Shown here: positions 7,101 to 15,579 of the stretch, piece by piece
Layout: every line of letters starts with the position of its first letter
Numbering within the stretch: position 1 is the first letter of the stretch
NCBI RefSeq assembly: GCF_018614035.1
Contig: NZ_JAGGPA010000009.1
Span: 1 to 64,000, forward strand
Direction: 5' to 3'
Length of the DNA: 64,000 nt
Source: Streptomyces sp. ISL-96
Lineage (GTDB): Bacteria > Actinomycetota > Actinomycetes > Streptomycetales > Streptomycetaceae
Notes under the pieces: model-generated
Database searches by the model: none
What the model saw: the letters and a program-made list of their open reading frames with translations, nothing else
Told to the model about the DNA's origin: nothing
Translations under genes and position numbers: made by a program

Positions 7101-9737
7101 CTTCTGCACGAGGCGTTCAGCAACGGTCGCAGCATGGCTGTCGAGACTGGGTACATGGCTGAGCAGGCTGTAGAGCTCTGCCTCCTCGGTCGGATCGAGG
7201 AGCTCGTCATCGAGGTCGTCGTCGAGGCTCTGGGAGGTCTGAGTCTTCTGGAACTTTTCCCACCTGTCGTATGCGTCCCGGTCCCGCGCCCTGAGCCGCT
7301 TGCGGGCTGCCTTGGCCGTGTCCGCGTCCACTGGGCGATCGGGCGACTTTAGGTAGTAGCCGGATACCGCTGCAAGGTCGGCTATCGGATCGCCCTGTTG
7401 CTCGACCTCTGTGGCAAGCAGCATGCGGAGCAAGTCCTGGTAGTGGCGCAGCCCGAGGCCGGCGGAGAGTTTGGCGGCATCCTGCCTGCTGTCCGAGAAG
7501 ACCACAGCCTGCCGTTTGGGGAGGAGAGAGAGAATTCCGGTGGTCAGCACCTGGTTGACCTTCTCGAAACCGGTGCGCATGGACCGGACGGGGGTGCGCA
7601 TACGGCGAGGATCGCTCAGGCTGAGCCGGTCGGTCCCGATCTGCTGGAGCTCCCAGTCATCGCCGCACGAGGGGCACTGGGTCGGTGCTGCGGGGAGGTG
7701 CTCAGCTTTGAGGCGGGCGCGCACATTCTGTGGCCGTGGGACCGTGACGTGGAAGGACCAACCTGTGTGGTCGCGCTGGTTCCGGAGCATGCCGGTGCGT
7801 GGATCGTACTTGCTGCGCTTGAACTCGAAGCTTCCGCTGAGTACACCTTTGTCAGACGTCCGGTTCCACGAGAGCTTGTCCGTTACCGGTTCGTCCTTTC
7901 GCGGCCAGTAGACGATGTAGTTGGCTGCGCTTTGGCCGAGTGCAGCAGCGTCAGGGAGCGAGTCGAGGTCAGGCAGATCAGCCAGGAGTGCCGCTTCAAA
8001 AGGGCCCCCCTTGGTGTCTCGGAAAGCCGATTCGGGCGCGTATCCGCCCAAGAATGCGTCTCCGCAGGTCTGGCAGTAGAGGAGTTCGAGCACGCGAGCG
8101 TTGCAGCTGCACCGCGGCGTTGGCCGGGAGTACAACTTTCCGACCGTCCTCACCATGTTTCCCGGGCGTGCGGCATCGGGACATTCGGGGTCTGAACAAG
8201 CCCACACCCCAGGGATGTTCCGGAAGAAGAGGTGCCCGCGGAGCTTGGGGACATTCGGGTCTCCCGAGCGGCGAAGGGCTGCTAGCACTCCACGCAACGC
8301 CTCTGCCCGGACGTGCGGTTTGGCGGGGAAGAGCCGGGCAGCGACGGCCTCGTCGAAATCCGCGATGAGTCGTTCCCCGTCACGCAGCGCGTTGACGAAT
8401 GCGTCGGGCGCCCCGCTCTCAGACAGGAGCCTGTCGGCGTCTGCAGGCTCTGGGGATGCACCGAGTGCCGCGTAGGTCTCAGCGTATTCGGACAGGTCGG
8501 TACGGGTGTGGGACGGGAGCACAAGCTGGCCGCCGAGGACTTCGAAACGGTCGCGGTCGGTGCCGAAGAACTCCTGCAGGAAGTCAAGGTCACGAGGTGC
8601 TTCGAGTGAAGCGGACGCGGCGAGGATCCGGAACTTCTCCGGCTTGTTGTCGAGGCCCAGCCGGTGACGAAGGTTCCTCAGGAGGTAGGCGATCTCCGTG
8701 CCGGCGGTGCCTCGGTACATGTGGAGCTCGTCGACGACCAGGGTGAATCGAGCGTTGGGGGTTTCCTCCAGCCAACGGCGCGTCTTCTCGAAGATGCCCG
8801 ACTCGCGCGCCCGCATCAGCATCACGTTGAGCATGCTGTAGTTCGTGATCATGACGTCCGGCGGCGCCTGGATCATGTCCCAGCGGCTGCGCATCTCTGC
8901 GCCGTCGAGTCTGGGGATGAAGAACTGTCCGTCACCGTCGGCCTTGTGGGCCTGGCGTGACCGCTCCTCGGTCGCGGCGAACTCCTTGCGCAGTGTCTTC
9001 ACGCCGGCAGCTGCGCCGATGTCGCCGGGAACGGGAGTCGCTCCGGTGTAACGGCCGAAGTAGAACCGGTGGCCCGGCCGTGACTGGGCAAGCCAAGCCC
9101 GGACCTCGTCGCTGTCGAGGGCCTTGCGGAGACGCATCATCTGGTCATCGACGAGTGCGTTCATGGGATAGAGAACCAGAGCGCGAACAGCTGCGTGCCG
9201 CCCTCGCTCTCCTGCCCGCTGCGGCTGGTATCCGCCTTGAGGCGACGTCCACCAGCGGTTCGAGGGCAACGTGCCCACCGGCCAAGCGGCGGACTCGCGG
9301 ACCAGGTCCGCTAGGACAGGCAGCATGAACGACTCCGTTTTGCCGGAGCCCGTGCCGGCCGTGACGACGACGTCGCGCCCGTCTCGCACCGCCGCTACCA
9401 AGGCTCGGTGCTGGTGTTCGTAGAGCGAGTCCAGGCCCTGCAGTAGACCGAGTTGCACCAGTTCCGCAAGGTCAGGGTGGGCACCCGCTGCGCGAACGGA
9501 CGCAGCAATGCCCTCACCCTCCGTGACGTATCGCGGGCGGACCTCGAGCAGTGGTCGGCGCCACGCACCGCCGTCCACGTCGAACAGCGCTTGACGCTCG
9601 CGCTCCAGGTACTCGTCAGCAAGGCCGAACGGTGTGTTGTAGTAGCGGAAGAGGGCATCCTTCAAGTGCTCGAACGAGCCCAGGATGTCGACGTCCCGGT
9701 CATCGCGGGCCGACTGCTCCGCAGCAGTGTCACTCAT
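4149..9737 (-). CDS. druE: DruE-type giant DEAD/DEAH helicase with DUF1998 (Druantia-like)
   Basis: This superfamily 2 helicase has about 1862 residues from ATG 9737, which has GGGGAG upstream; an in-frame TTG lies 12 bp earlier. Counting from that TTG, Walker A AGTGSGKT is at 131-138, motif II VVDELHMYRG at about 338-347, motif III ASAS near 378 and motif VI QRVGRAGRR further on. Several Cys pairs (CSDPEC, CQTCG, CPSCG, CSNC/CTKC, CRACG twice) suggest zinc ribbons. The C-terminal DUF1998 is marked by GAGYCTHLAE and HGRDCRGSCYECLRDY. Length, DUF1998 and context match DruE, the shared core of Druantia anti-phage systems. MrfA/YprA helicases are much shorter, and DISARM puts DUF1998 in a separate protein. 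It overlaps the upstream gene by 8 bp, implying coupled translation. Confidence 0.8.
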   Translation of the reverse strand: MSDTAAEQSARDDRDVDILGSFEHLKDALFRYYNTPFGLADEYLERERQALFDVDGGAWRRPLLEVRPRYVTEGEGIAASVRAAGAHPDLAELVQLGLLQGLDSLYEHQHRALVAAVRDGRDVVVTAGTGSGKTESFMLPVLADLVRESAAWPVGTLPSNRWWTSPQGGYQPQRAGERGRHAAVRALVLYPMNALVDDQMMRLRKALDSDEVRAWLAQSRPGHRFYFGRYTGATPVPGDIGAAAGVKTLRKEFAATEERSRQAHKADGDGQFFIPRLDGAEMRSRWDMIQAPPDVMITNYSMLNVMLMRARESGIFEKTRRWLEETPNARFTLVVDELHMYRGTAGTEIAYLLRNLRHRLGLDNKPEKFRILAASASLEAPRDLDFLQEFFGTDRDRFEVLGGQLVLPSHTRTDLSEYAETYAALGASPEPADADRLLSESGAPDAFVNALRDGERLIADFDEAVAARLFPAKPHVRAEALRGVLAALRRSGDPNVPKLRGHLFFRNIPGVWACSDPECPDAARPGNMVRTVGKLYSRPTPRCSCNARVLELLYCQTCGDAFLGGYAPESAFRDTKGGPFEAALLADLPDLDSLPDAAALGQSAANYIVYWPRKDEPVTDKLSWNRTSDKGVLSGSFEFKRSKYDPRTGMLRNQRDHTGWSFHVTVPRPQNVRARLKAEHLPAAPTQCPSCGDDWELQQIGTDRLSLSDPRRMRTPVRSMRTGFEKVNQVLTTGILSLLPKRQAVVFSDSRQDAAKLSAGLGLRHYQDLLRMLLATEVEQQGDPIADLAAVSGYYLKSPDRPVDADTAKAARKRLRARDRDAYDRWEKFQKTQTSQSLDDDLDDELLDPTEEAELYSLLSHVPSLDSHAATVAERLVQKGVNPGGPKASLQQTASAKGVPPQPWTSLYQWPEDEKGRVQDESGLRLSERQEHLRQDMREALTIELLGGLFGSAGRDFESLGLGWLTTTSDQAPLEAERASDAALARASLRVLGHMRRFSGLRSPADEPPKKLRQFWTSAAEHLKKDPEDLRATVERIWGTAVIKYLIQPEHVALRHGRDETWTCSNCHRRHLHPGVGVCTKCRRPLPTKSEPFDSIGDDYYAWMARERFGDFRLNTAELTGQTDRLDSQARQARFQGIFLSGREHKRPDTLDVLSVTTTMEAGVDIGPLSAVLMANMPPTRFNYQQRVGRAGRRSSPVALALTVCRGRSHDEHYFQNPHRIVNDATPRPYLSTDMRDIYQRVLAAEVLRRAFDAVRPDADDDGQLDPTRNVHGQFGHCVDWPAMNEAVGAWIKAHDAEIRGVAEALAERTRSVWSPAKAAEWVATKLVTLVTQVADHPRGHHELSQRLAESGLLPMFGFPTSARYLYTKRPFDSHPWPPSGVVDRSLDIAISQFAPGAETVKDGQVHTAAGVVAFEPTGRTPRAVGEPLGQAVPLGMCRACGHIAEDVETLPVQDDDSPPLPCRACGAADGSYREIELREPAGFYCAGKARDFDGNFAWRARSLSPRTAADLESGAPKKIEQSGLVVHAGKGRRYSVNDNGGKLFNFAKVSSTALWSGAYLETGAAELFPWLAKDFTADGEILTSAIGATQRTDLFLIGPQAGEIPDAGLRLNLASVPQSTGFPDDRSGRRTAWYSLAALLRMAAGSLLQVQPNEIASGIHGTASTTREARTFAFLSDTLDNGAGYCTHLAEADVFKDLMAIANEMLEKFATGAHGRDCRGSCYECLRDYTNMAYHSLLDWRLAGELVTILHGKGAAGPQQDPRGAALLRNWASDFPCEDAEFVDDLGDSGPAVLFEERVWVAAKSPFEAADTSLQSHRIKVVRNAAASDSRGVPDVVFVDDFLLDKAPARVTAMLSAFDGA

Positions 9738-10677
9738 CGTTCTCCCCAAGGTGCTGTCCGAGCGAGTTTGCGATCTTCAGCGCTACGGCTTCCGGCACGT
9801 TGTCGTACGCCAAGTTTTCGGCACGTTCGTTGATACGCGGTGCAAGACCAGAGCACATGACGGCCACACGCCTGTGCAGGTCTGGTAGCGGGTACCCCCA
9901 ATCCACGTGGAGGGTCCCGAACCGCTCGCGGCAGCCGTCCTTCTCAGGAAGCCAGCGGAGCACATCCGACTCCGGGTTCCGGGCGCCGAGCACGGAGTAC
10001 ACCCCGTCCTCATGGCTGGTCTCGTACCATTCGCCGTTGATCAGGACCTGGCACACGCGCTTCCCGTCACGCCGCTTGAGCCGGTAGAGACCGTCGCACT
10101 GCGGGCGGCGCACGGCGCAGTACTCGCGGCGGTCAAGGTCGTATTGCTCAAGCGGCTTCCCGAACTCCGGTTCGGACGTCCGTGCTTCAAGCCGGAGCGG
10201 CGGAAGCAGGGCCGCACCCTGCAGAGCGAAGCAGGACGCGTACGAGACACCGAGCTCGACCGCCCAGCTCCTGAGCCCCGCCTCGTCATTGAACTGGACA
10301 AACAGTGAGACAGGCAGCGGAATGTCTCGTGCCGGGCGCGAGCTAGACACCTGGAAGAGCTCGACCAGACCGTCCTGCACTGCTTGTGCGAGGCGCGTAT
10401 CGAAAGCAACAGTTCGGCTACCGGCAAGTACCGCCAGCCCTCGCGCCTGCGGTAGCCGCGTCAGTACAGGCGGGGCCGCACACCAGCGCCGATTGCGCCA
10501 GTCGATATCCAAGTGGCCGAGAGAAACGGCGTCGCGCAGCCACCGGCCTGGCGCGCCGGATTCGACGTCCGGGCAGTGCTTGGCTGCGAGCCACCACATG
10601 CCTTGCTTGACTTCGGACAGCTCCCCCGCGCCCCGCTCGCTCAACCAGCGCAGAAGCAGGTCCCCTGGACCGGTCAT
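9730..10677 (-). CDS. DruG-like Druantia type II component (uncharacterised)
   Basis: This is a protein of 315 residues from the ATG at 10677, which overlaps the stop of the upstream gene as ATGA; the longer frame to 10731 lies inside that gene and is not needed. I see no catalytic motif, signal peptide or membrane segment. The N-terminus (MTGPGDLLLRWLSERGAGEL) looks like a small winged-helix-type segment, and the rest is mixed alpha/beta with Trp/Arg-rich patches (WRNRRWCAAPP, RREYCAVRRPQC). The name rests on position and size: third partner between the 707-residue protein and DruE, as in druM-F-G-E loci. Its coupling to both neighbours (4-bp and 8-bp overlaps) argues for stoichiometric co-production. 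Confidence 0.55.
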   Translation of the reverse strand: MTGPGDLLLRWLSERGAGELSEVKQGMWWLAAKHCPDVESGAPGRWLRDAVSLGHLDIDWRNRRWCAAPPVLTRLPQARGLAVLAGSRTVAFDTRLAQAVQDGLVELFQVSSSRPARDIPLPVSLFVQFNDEAGLRSWAVELGVSYASCFALQGAALLPPLRLEARTSEPEFGKPLEQYDLDRREYCAVRRPQCDGLYRLKRRDGKRVCQVLINGEWYETSHEDGVYSVLGARNPESDVLRWLPEKDGCRERFGTLHVDWGYPLPDLHRRVAVMCSGLAPRINERAENLAYDNVPEAVALKIANSLGQHLGENDE

Positions 10678-12800
10678 CAGGTTCCCTGCTTTCTGGTGAT
10701 CACTTGCGCCGCCGCTACATAGTCGAGCCAAGGCGGGGTGTGCGATCGGTCGGAAGCGCTAAGCACGGCGTACGCCCACGCGTAGTCGTCGTAGGACGGA
10801 GCAGGGGCTGGGATGTCCGCCGCTGCGGCCAGGGGCCGCACTGACCACCGAGCCGTCGTCCGGTAGATCAGCCAGGCGTAGCCCGCCGGTACCTCTACCT
10901 CGAGGCACGGGCCGTGGGTATCTTTCGGCAGCCGCGAGGCCATCCAGATGGGTACTGACGGCTGCTTGGCTCTCTTTACACCACCGTGAGGATCGATGAG
11001 CAGAGCTTCCAGCACACTCCCCCGCACCAGTTCAGTGCGCGGGAGTCGGATGCTCTCCGGCGCATATGCACCGCGGATCGTCGTCCTGGGCGCGTCCGTG
11101 TCAGTCAGCTCGCGCTGGGCGGTGGTCTCGCATTGGTACCCGAGCATTCCCGTCCCTGGCGGCAGTCCCTCATGCAGCCCGTCGTGCAAGGTAAAGACCT
11201 GGCTGCTCTGCGCGGTGCCGACCTGGTGTTCCCCTTCATCAAGGGGGATGAGGCAGAGCGGGAAGGGAACTCGGGGGTCGGCGCGCAACTTCTCGGTATG
11301 GCCGTCGAGGAGGATTTCCACGCGTCCGTCGGGCGACTCGCTAGCGGGCAGCAGCAGGTCCGGGGCTCCGCCGCGGAGGTAGTGGCCCGCGACACCGGAT
11401 CCGGCCCGGTACTCAGACGCTATCCGCAGCCCACCGGAGAGGTCGGCGTGCTGGCGGACCTGTGGTTCGAGGACATGGGCGTGTGCCCCGCCGCGGTCCA
11501 GAGCGCGAGTGAAGGCACGCCCGTTGATAGCGCGCACGCCCTTGAACAGCTTCCAGCCGGGGACTGGCGCCGCTGCTTCGCGGAGCGTGCGGCCCCCAAG
11601 GGCGCTGACCATGGAACGCACCTCACCGACGGCGGATTCGGCGGCCAGAATCCAGTGCTGCTCACCGGGTTCAAAGTATTCGGTGCTCACCCACTCGCCC
11701 AGATGCGGATGCATCCGCAGCAGTACAACCTCCTCCGGCGCCCACTCCAGGACGAGGGCATCACCCTCAAGGCGGAGGCCGTGGGCCAACTGCTGTGGGG
11801 AAGGGTGCAGCGACTCCAGCCCGTCGTAGACGTCCCCGTACTCCTTGCGGAGTGTGAATGTGCGGCCGCCCAGAAGACCCACCTCTGTTTCGGGGAGCCC
11901 GCAAATGGCCTCGGCGAGCCATTCGAGGCGCCTGCCGCGGTCCGTGACCATGAGCCGAAGCCCGAGGGCCCGGCGGCGATGCCCACGCTCCGGCTCGTGG
12001 AGGGTTCCGTCCCAGTCGTCGGCGAGTCGCCTGAGGAGCTTCGTGATCAGCGTCTCGCCCATGTCCGCGGTGTTCGCGAGCTCCGCCATGAGCAGAGGGG
12101 ACAGATGCCGGTCACGCCCGGCTGTCCAGACACGAAGCCGCCGAAGGAGCTCCCGGCCGGAGACTTCGTTGGGATTATGCGGTCGTAGGCGGGTCGCGGC
12201 GAAGAAGCGGGTGAGGATCTGCCGGTCAGAACCGCGTACCAGCGCCTGCGAGATGGGGAAGCCGATCTTCCAGTAGTGCTCGTCGGTGCTCACCGTACTG
12301 GCGCCGTAAAGCCCGCCCGTGTCGTTCAGCCACGTGTCGAGCTCCTCCCACATGGCCGCAACGTCCAGGAAGGCACTTTGCAGCTTATTCGCGCGGTAGC
12401 TGTGCGGCTGCTCGCCGAACAGCTGCACCCACCGCCCGTAGAAGTTGGTCTTCAGCATCCCGTCGGTGGATGCCATACGGGTAGCGGCAAGCACGGAGAG
12501 AGCGAGCACAGGAAGACTCGGTGGCGGTCCCGCGCTGCCGCTCCTCACCCACGAGACGCACGCGCGCTGGATTCGGCAAAAGAGTGGTCTTTCATAGTCG
12601 TGCCAGATCAGTTCGTCGGCGACTGTCTCGGCCAGACCTGCGGCAATGCCGTGGCGCACCATGAGATCTCGTTCGATCTCCGTGTCCACGTAAAGGACCG
12701 TGCTGTGCAGGGCGTGGTCCGCACCGAAGAACTCGGCAGCGAGCACCTCATGCCAGTGCTTGTACACGGCTCTCATCGACATTCCAGCCCCCGTCCACAT
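10677..12800 (-). CDS. DruF-like Druantia type II component (uncharacterised)
   Basis: This 707-residue protein starts at ATG 12800 with AGGAG five bases upstream, and is the first gene of the minus-strand defence run. It has no signal peptide, no transmembrane helix and no nucleotide-binding motif that I can see. The sequence is globular, with repeated Trp/Leu segments (LRRLADDWDG, YEFDP-free beta-rich C-terminal half) and a C-terminal stretch ending in VAAAQVITRKQGT. I do not recognise a domain. The call relies on operon logic: a large unknown protein followed by a mid-sized unknown protein and a DruE helicase, with a cytosine methyltransferase nearby, is the type II Druantia layout. A different, unnamed helicase-associated defence system is the main alternative. 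Confidence 0.55.
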   Translation of the reverse strand: MWTGAGMSMRAVYKHWHEVLAAEFFGADHALHSTVLYVDTEIERDLMVRHGIAAGLAETVADELIWHDYERPLFCRIQRACVSWVRSGSAGPPPSLPVLALSVLAATRMASTDGMLKTNFYGRWVQLFGEQPHSYRANKLQSAFLDVAAMWEELDTWLNDTGGLYGASTVSTDEHYWKIGFPISQALVRGSDRQILTRFFAATRLRPHNPNEVSGRELLRRLRVWTAGRDRHLSPLLMAELANTADMGETLITKLLRRLADDWDGTLHEPERGHRRRALGLRLMVTDRGRRLEWLAEAICGLPETEVGLLGGRTFTLRKEYGDVYDGLESLHPSPQQLAHGLRLEGDALVLEWAPEEVVLLRMHPHLGEWVSTEYFEPGEQHWILAAESAVGEVRSMVSALGGRTLREAAAPVPGWKLFKGVRAINGRAFTRALDRGGAHAHVLEPQVRQHADLSGGLRIASEYRAGSGVAGHYLRGGAPDLLLPASESPDGRVEILLDGHTEKLRADPRVPFPLCLIPLDEGEHQVGTAQSSQVFTLHDGLHEGLPPGTGMLGYQCETTAQRELTDTDAPRTTIRGAYAPESIRLPRTELVRGSVLEALLIDPHGGVKRAKQPSVPIWMASRLPKDTHGPCLEVEVPAGYAWLIYRTTARWSVRPLAAAADIPAPAPSYDDYAWAYAVLSASDRSHTPPWLDYVAAAQVITRKQGT

Positions 12801-13164
12801 CCGTGCTCCTGTCTGACGGGCGCGTACGGTCGGCGGGCGTTTGCCCTCCCTACTGCACCGCGAGAGGCGGTTGCGCGTCCGTCTATCCGCTAGGTGGGGG
12901 GCAAGCGGCGGGCCACATAGTGCGTATACAGCTCAATCACACTACTCCGGTAAGAGGACATTGTTGTATCGATCCGGGGTTTGTTGATCTAAGAAATCCC
13001 GATCGGGTGATCGCGGACCCGTCGGTGTAGAGGGCGGCGTTGGCTCGAAACGGCATGCCCGTCGCCGACTGCACTACCGCGCATCCTGGTCTGCTGTTGC
13101 GCGGGCAGGGGCTTCGCCTCCCTTCACTCCCTCCTTGGTGGCCCCGCATTGGGGCGCCAGACCT
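12801..13164. other. Non-coding region upstream of the defence operon
   Basis: No gene is supported in these 364 bases. The segment must hold the promoter for the minus-strand DruF-like gene. It is patchily AT-richer than its surroundings (for example around 12925-13000), as expected for acquired DNA. I see no clear hairpin terminator or repeat. Confidence 0.5.
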
Positions 13165-13316
13165 CCGAAGTCGACATGACTTTCTGCCTGGATGCCGACA
13201 AGGGCGAACACCACTCCACCCCCGTCACTCCGACCGGGAGCAAGGTGTTCGACTTAGCGGCTGCCAAACAGCGGGCCCAAGCTCCGCGAGGACGTAGGGA
13301 AGCTTGAGAGGATTTG
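13165..13316 (+). mobile_element. IS110-family transposase remnant (N-terminal fragment, frameshifted)
   Basis: The plus strand reads TFCLDADKGEHHSTPVTPTG, the start of the DEDD domain of IS110-type transposases (usually xFLGLDVGKGEHHxxALTPxG). The continuation RLPNSGPKLREDVGKLERI is in the next frame, so the copy carries a frameshift near 13250-13260. Nothing of the rest of the transposase (DQPAS block, TDARDA, C-terminal Ser domain) is found before the next gene. It is a dead fragment lying exactly between the defence operon and the core chromosome. Confidence 0.75.
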
Positions 13317-13505
13317 CTAGCGGACCTGTGGGCCTCCTGGGCCGTCGCGGCCGGGGTCGCCGCTGGCTGCCACGGCCTCAGTGCAGCTGCCTCGTACGAC
13401 TGGCAGGGCATACCCTTCAGGCGCCGCAGCGCCGAGCGGTCGTGCTGATGCCCAGCGCGGGTGAGGGGAGCGCCATGGCCGCGCTAATCGGTGAGGCGGG
13501 GAGGC

Positions 13506-14513
13506 TCATGGGGTGCCGTGGCACGTGCGGTACAGGCGGGTGGAGCCGCACCAGCATGGGGCGTTGCGCGGCGGGGGCCAGGGGGTTGCTCGGCCTCGGG
13601 CTGCCAGGGTTGTGGCGTACTGGGGGAGGAGCGAGGCGTCGGCGGGGGACGCTGATTCCGAGGCTGCGAAGGCCTCGTAGGAGGGGACTGTGCCTCTTAC
13701 GATGCCCAGGTTCTGGGTGCCCGTTGAGGACAGGTCGCGCAGGGACGACTCGATCGCGGTGAGGTGGGCCTCGTGGGTGGGGTACTCGGCTGTGAGGGTC
13801 GGGTACGCCGTCAGGAGTTCGCGCAGTTCGTCCTCCGGCCAGTGCAGCATCGCCACCGGGAACGGGCGGGAGAGCGCCGTGCGGTACGTGCCCAGCTCGG
13901 CGCGCAGGCGGGCGATCTCGGCCTGGAGCTCCGCCGGGTTGTCCGAGCCCAGCGCCCACAGCCGCTTCGGGTCGTGCAGCTCGTCCAGGGGGATGGGGCC
14001 GGCGTGCATGGTGTCCGCCACCATGTCCCACTCGTCGTGCGGCAGGCCCAGCATGCGGCGTACGCGGTGGCGGCCGGTCACGAGGGACCGGGCTCCGTAC
14101 GGGATCTCCTCCGACGGGTCCGTGAGGAGCGTCAGCGCGGTGGTGAACGTGTCGTGGGCGGCGTGGAGTTCGTCGTGGGATTCCAGGGCCTCCGCGATGA
14201 TCCCCCACGCCGCCGCCTCGCGCGGGCCCGCGGCGCGGATGCCGTCGATGATCGCGCGGGCCTCCGCCTCGTGGCCGTACTCCCACAGGTTGGCCGCCTT
14301 GAGGGCCTTCACCAGGGATGGGTTGTCCGGGGCCTTCGCCAGGAGGTGGTCGTACAGCGTTGCCGCGCGGGCGCGGTCGCCGGACAGCTCCAGGTGGGCC
14401 GCGGCCTGGAGGTACAGCGGCTCCTGGTCCTCGGGATACTGCGCCGCGGTACGCAGCAGGCGCTCGGCTTCGGCGGTGTGATCGGCGTGATCGGCAGGCG
14501 TGTCGGGGCGCAT
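13506..14513 (-). CDS. Tetratricopeptide protein with C-terminal SEC-C zinc motif
   Basis: The 335-residue protein starts at ATG 14513 (MRPDTPADHADHTAEAERLL). The first ~130 residues form TPR-like helical pairs (LYLQAAAHLELSGDRARAA, PDNPSLVKALKAANLWEYG). The last ~20 residues, NAPCWCGSTRLYRTCHG, are a SEC-C motif (CxCxxxxxxxxCH) of the kind that binds zinc at the C-terminus of SecA. No signal peptide is present, so it is cytosolic. It stands alone between an IS110 remnant and a divergent sortase gene. SEC-C/TPR proteins are common in Streptomyces but their partner is not known; an adaptor role is a guess. Confidence 0.85.
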   Translation of the reverse strand: MRPDTPADHADHTAEAERLLRTAAQYPEDQEPLYLQAAAHLELSGDRARAATLYDHLLAKAPDNPSLVKALKAANLWEYGHEAEARAIIDGIRAAGPREAAAWGIIAEALESHDELHAAHDTFTTALTLLTDPSEEIPYGARSLVTGRHRVRRMLGLPHDEWDMVADTMHAGPIPLDELHDPKRLWALGSDNPAELQAEIARLRAELGTYRTALSRPFPVAMLHWPEDELRELLTAYPTLTAEYPTHEAHLTAIESSLRDLSSTGTQNLGIVRGTVPSYEAFAASESASPADASLLPQYATTLAARGRATPWPPPRNAPCWCGSTRLYRTCHGTP

Positions 14514-14618
14514 GCACCACACCGTACTGCTGTACGGGGTGCGGGTGAGAGAGCCCGGGGCGGCGGAGCGCGGACGTGACGGGCGCGGCTCTGGAGAGTT
14601 GGCGGGGTAAGGCCTATC

Positions 14619-15470
14619 GTGCCCGCCGTGTGGGAGCGGGAGCAGAGGCGGATTCCGGTGGTGGTGCAGGGCGCCTCCCGAGGGCGGGCGGTGGCCGCGC
14701 GCGGGCTGTGGGTGGGCGCGGAGGCCGCGGTGACGTTCGGAGTCGTCGTGCTGCTCCTCGTCGTACATCAGCTGTGGTGGACCAACCGGCAGGCCCGGGA
14801 CGGCGCCGAGCGGAAGGTCCAGGCGCTGGAGAGGCAGTGGGAGGGGAGCAGGGGAGAGGCCGCTCTCGCACCGCCTCTCCCGGACGTGGCGGCGGAGGAG
14901 GCGGAGGCGGCGGAGGGGGTGCCTGGTGGTGGGACCTCCGGTGGTGGGGAGGGGGCTGGGGGTGGTGTCGATACGCCGCGGGCGCGGGCCGGTGGCCGTA
15001 CGCCGTCGCCTCCCCGCTGGGATCAGGCGTACGCCATCCTCCGCATCCCGCGCCTGGGCGTGACCGCTCCCGTCGCGCAGGGCGTCAGCAAGGGCGGCGT
15101 ACTCGACAAGGGGTACGTCGGGCACTACCCCCGGACCGCGCAGCCGGGCGGCGCCGGGAACTTCGCGCTCGCGGGGCACCGCAATACGCACGGGGAGCCG
15201 TTCCGCTACATCAACCGGCTGCGGGCCGGGGACGAGGTGCGGGTGGAGACGCGGGACGCTGTCTTTACGTACGTCGTCGATAAGGCGCTCGCCCAGACTT
15301 CGGCGCGCGACAGCGGGGTGATCGCGAAGGTGCCCCGGAGCAATGTGCGCACGGACGTCGGGTACACGGCTCCCGGCTATTACCTGACCCTCACGACCTG
15401 TACGCCCGAGTACAGCTCCAAGTACCGGCTGGTGGTGTGGGGGAAGTTGGCGTCGATGCGGCCGCGCTAG
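14619..15470 (+). CDS. Class E sortase (membrane transpeptidase)
   Basis: This is a 283-residue cell-surface transpeptidase. An N-terminal membrane helix (AAVTFGVVVLLLVVHQLWW) is followed by a Gly/Glu/Pro-rich linker and the sortase beta-barrel. The barrel carries the catalytic His in FALAGHRNTHGEPF, Cys in TLTTCTPEYSSKYR and Arg in the same block. Class E enzymes of actinobacteria cleave LAxTG sorting signals and attach the protein to peptidoglycan or pilin subunits. Possible substrates in this window are the LAMTG protein at 21 kb and the LADTG protein at 48 kb. The start is GTG at 14619; a nearby in-frame GTG 9 bases later is possible. It is followed after 109 bp by the DUF6412 gene. Confidence 0.92.
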   Translation: MPAVWEREQRRIPVVVQGASRGRAVAARGLWVGAEAAVTFGVVVLLLVVHQLWWTNRQARDGAERKVQALERQWEGSRGEAALAPPLPDVAAEEAEAAEGVPGGGTSGGGEGAGGGVDTPRARAGGRTPSPPRWDQAYAILRIPRLGVTAPVAQGVSKGGVLDKGYVGHYPRTAQPGGAGNFALAGHRNTHGEPFRYINRLRAGDEVRVETRDAVFTYVVDKALAQTSARDSGVIAKVPRSNVRTDVGYTAPGYYLTLTTCTPEYSSKYRLVVWGKLASMRPR

Positions 15471-15579
15471 CGGGAAATTCGGGAACTTGTCGGTCGCGTT
15501 GTGCGTCAGTCATTACGAGCCCGCGGACGTGGACTCGCGGTCCGCCGGGGAGAGCCGGTGGTGGAGGAGGAGGGGGATC

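Noticed and set aside
4149..12800. DISARM or MrfA (YprA) interpretation of the DUF1998 helicase
   Set aside because: DISARM carries DUF1998 on a separate protein (DrmB) with a PLD protein, and MrfA is far shorter; the single 1862-residue chain fits DruE better.
13304..13505. Small hydrophobic frame (about 45 codons, ending YDWQGIPFRRRSAERSC) after the IS110 relic
   Set aside because: No start codon with a ribosome site and no family resemblance; probably chance.
13514..15191. 561-residue minus-strand frame extending the SEC-C/TPR gene upstream
   Set aside because: The real protein starts at 14513; upstream codons are low-complexity Arg/Pro/Gly and lie antisense to the sortase gene.
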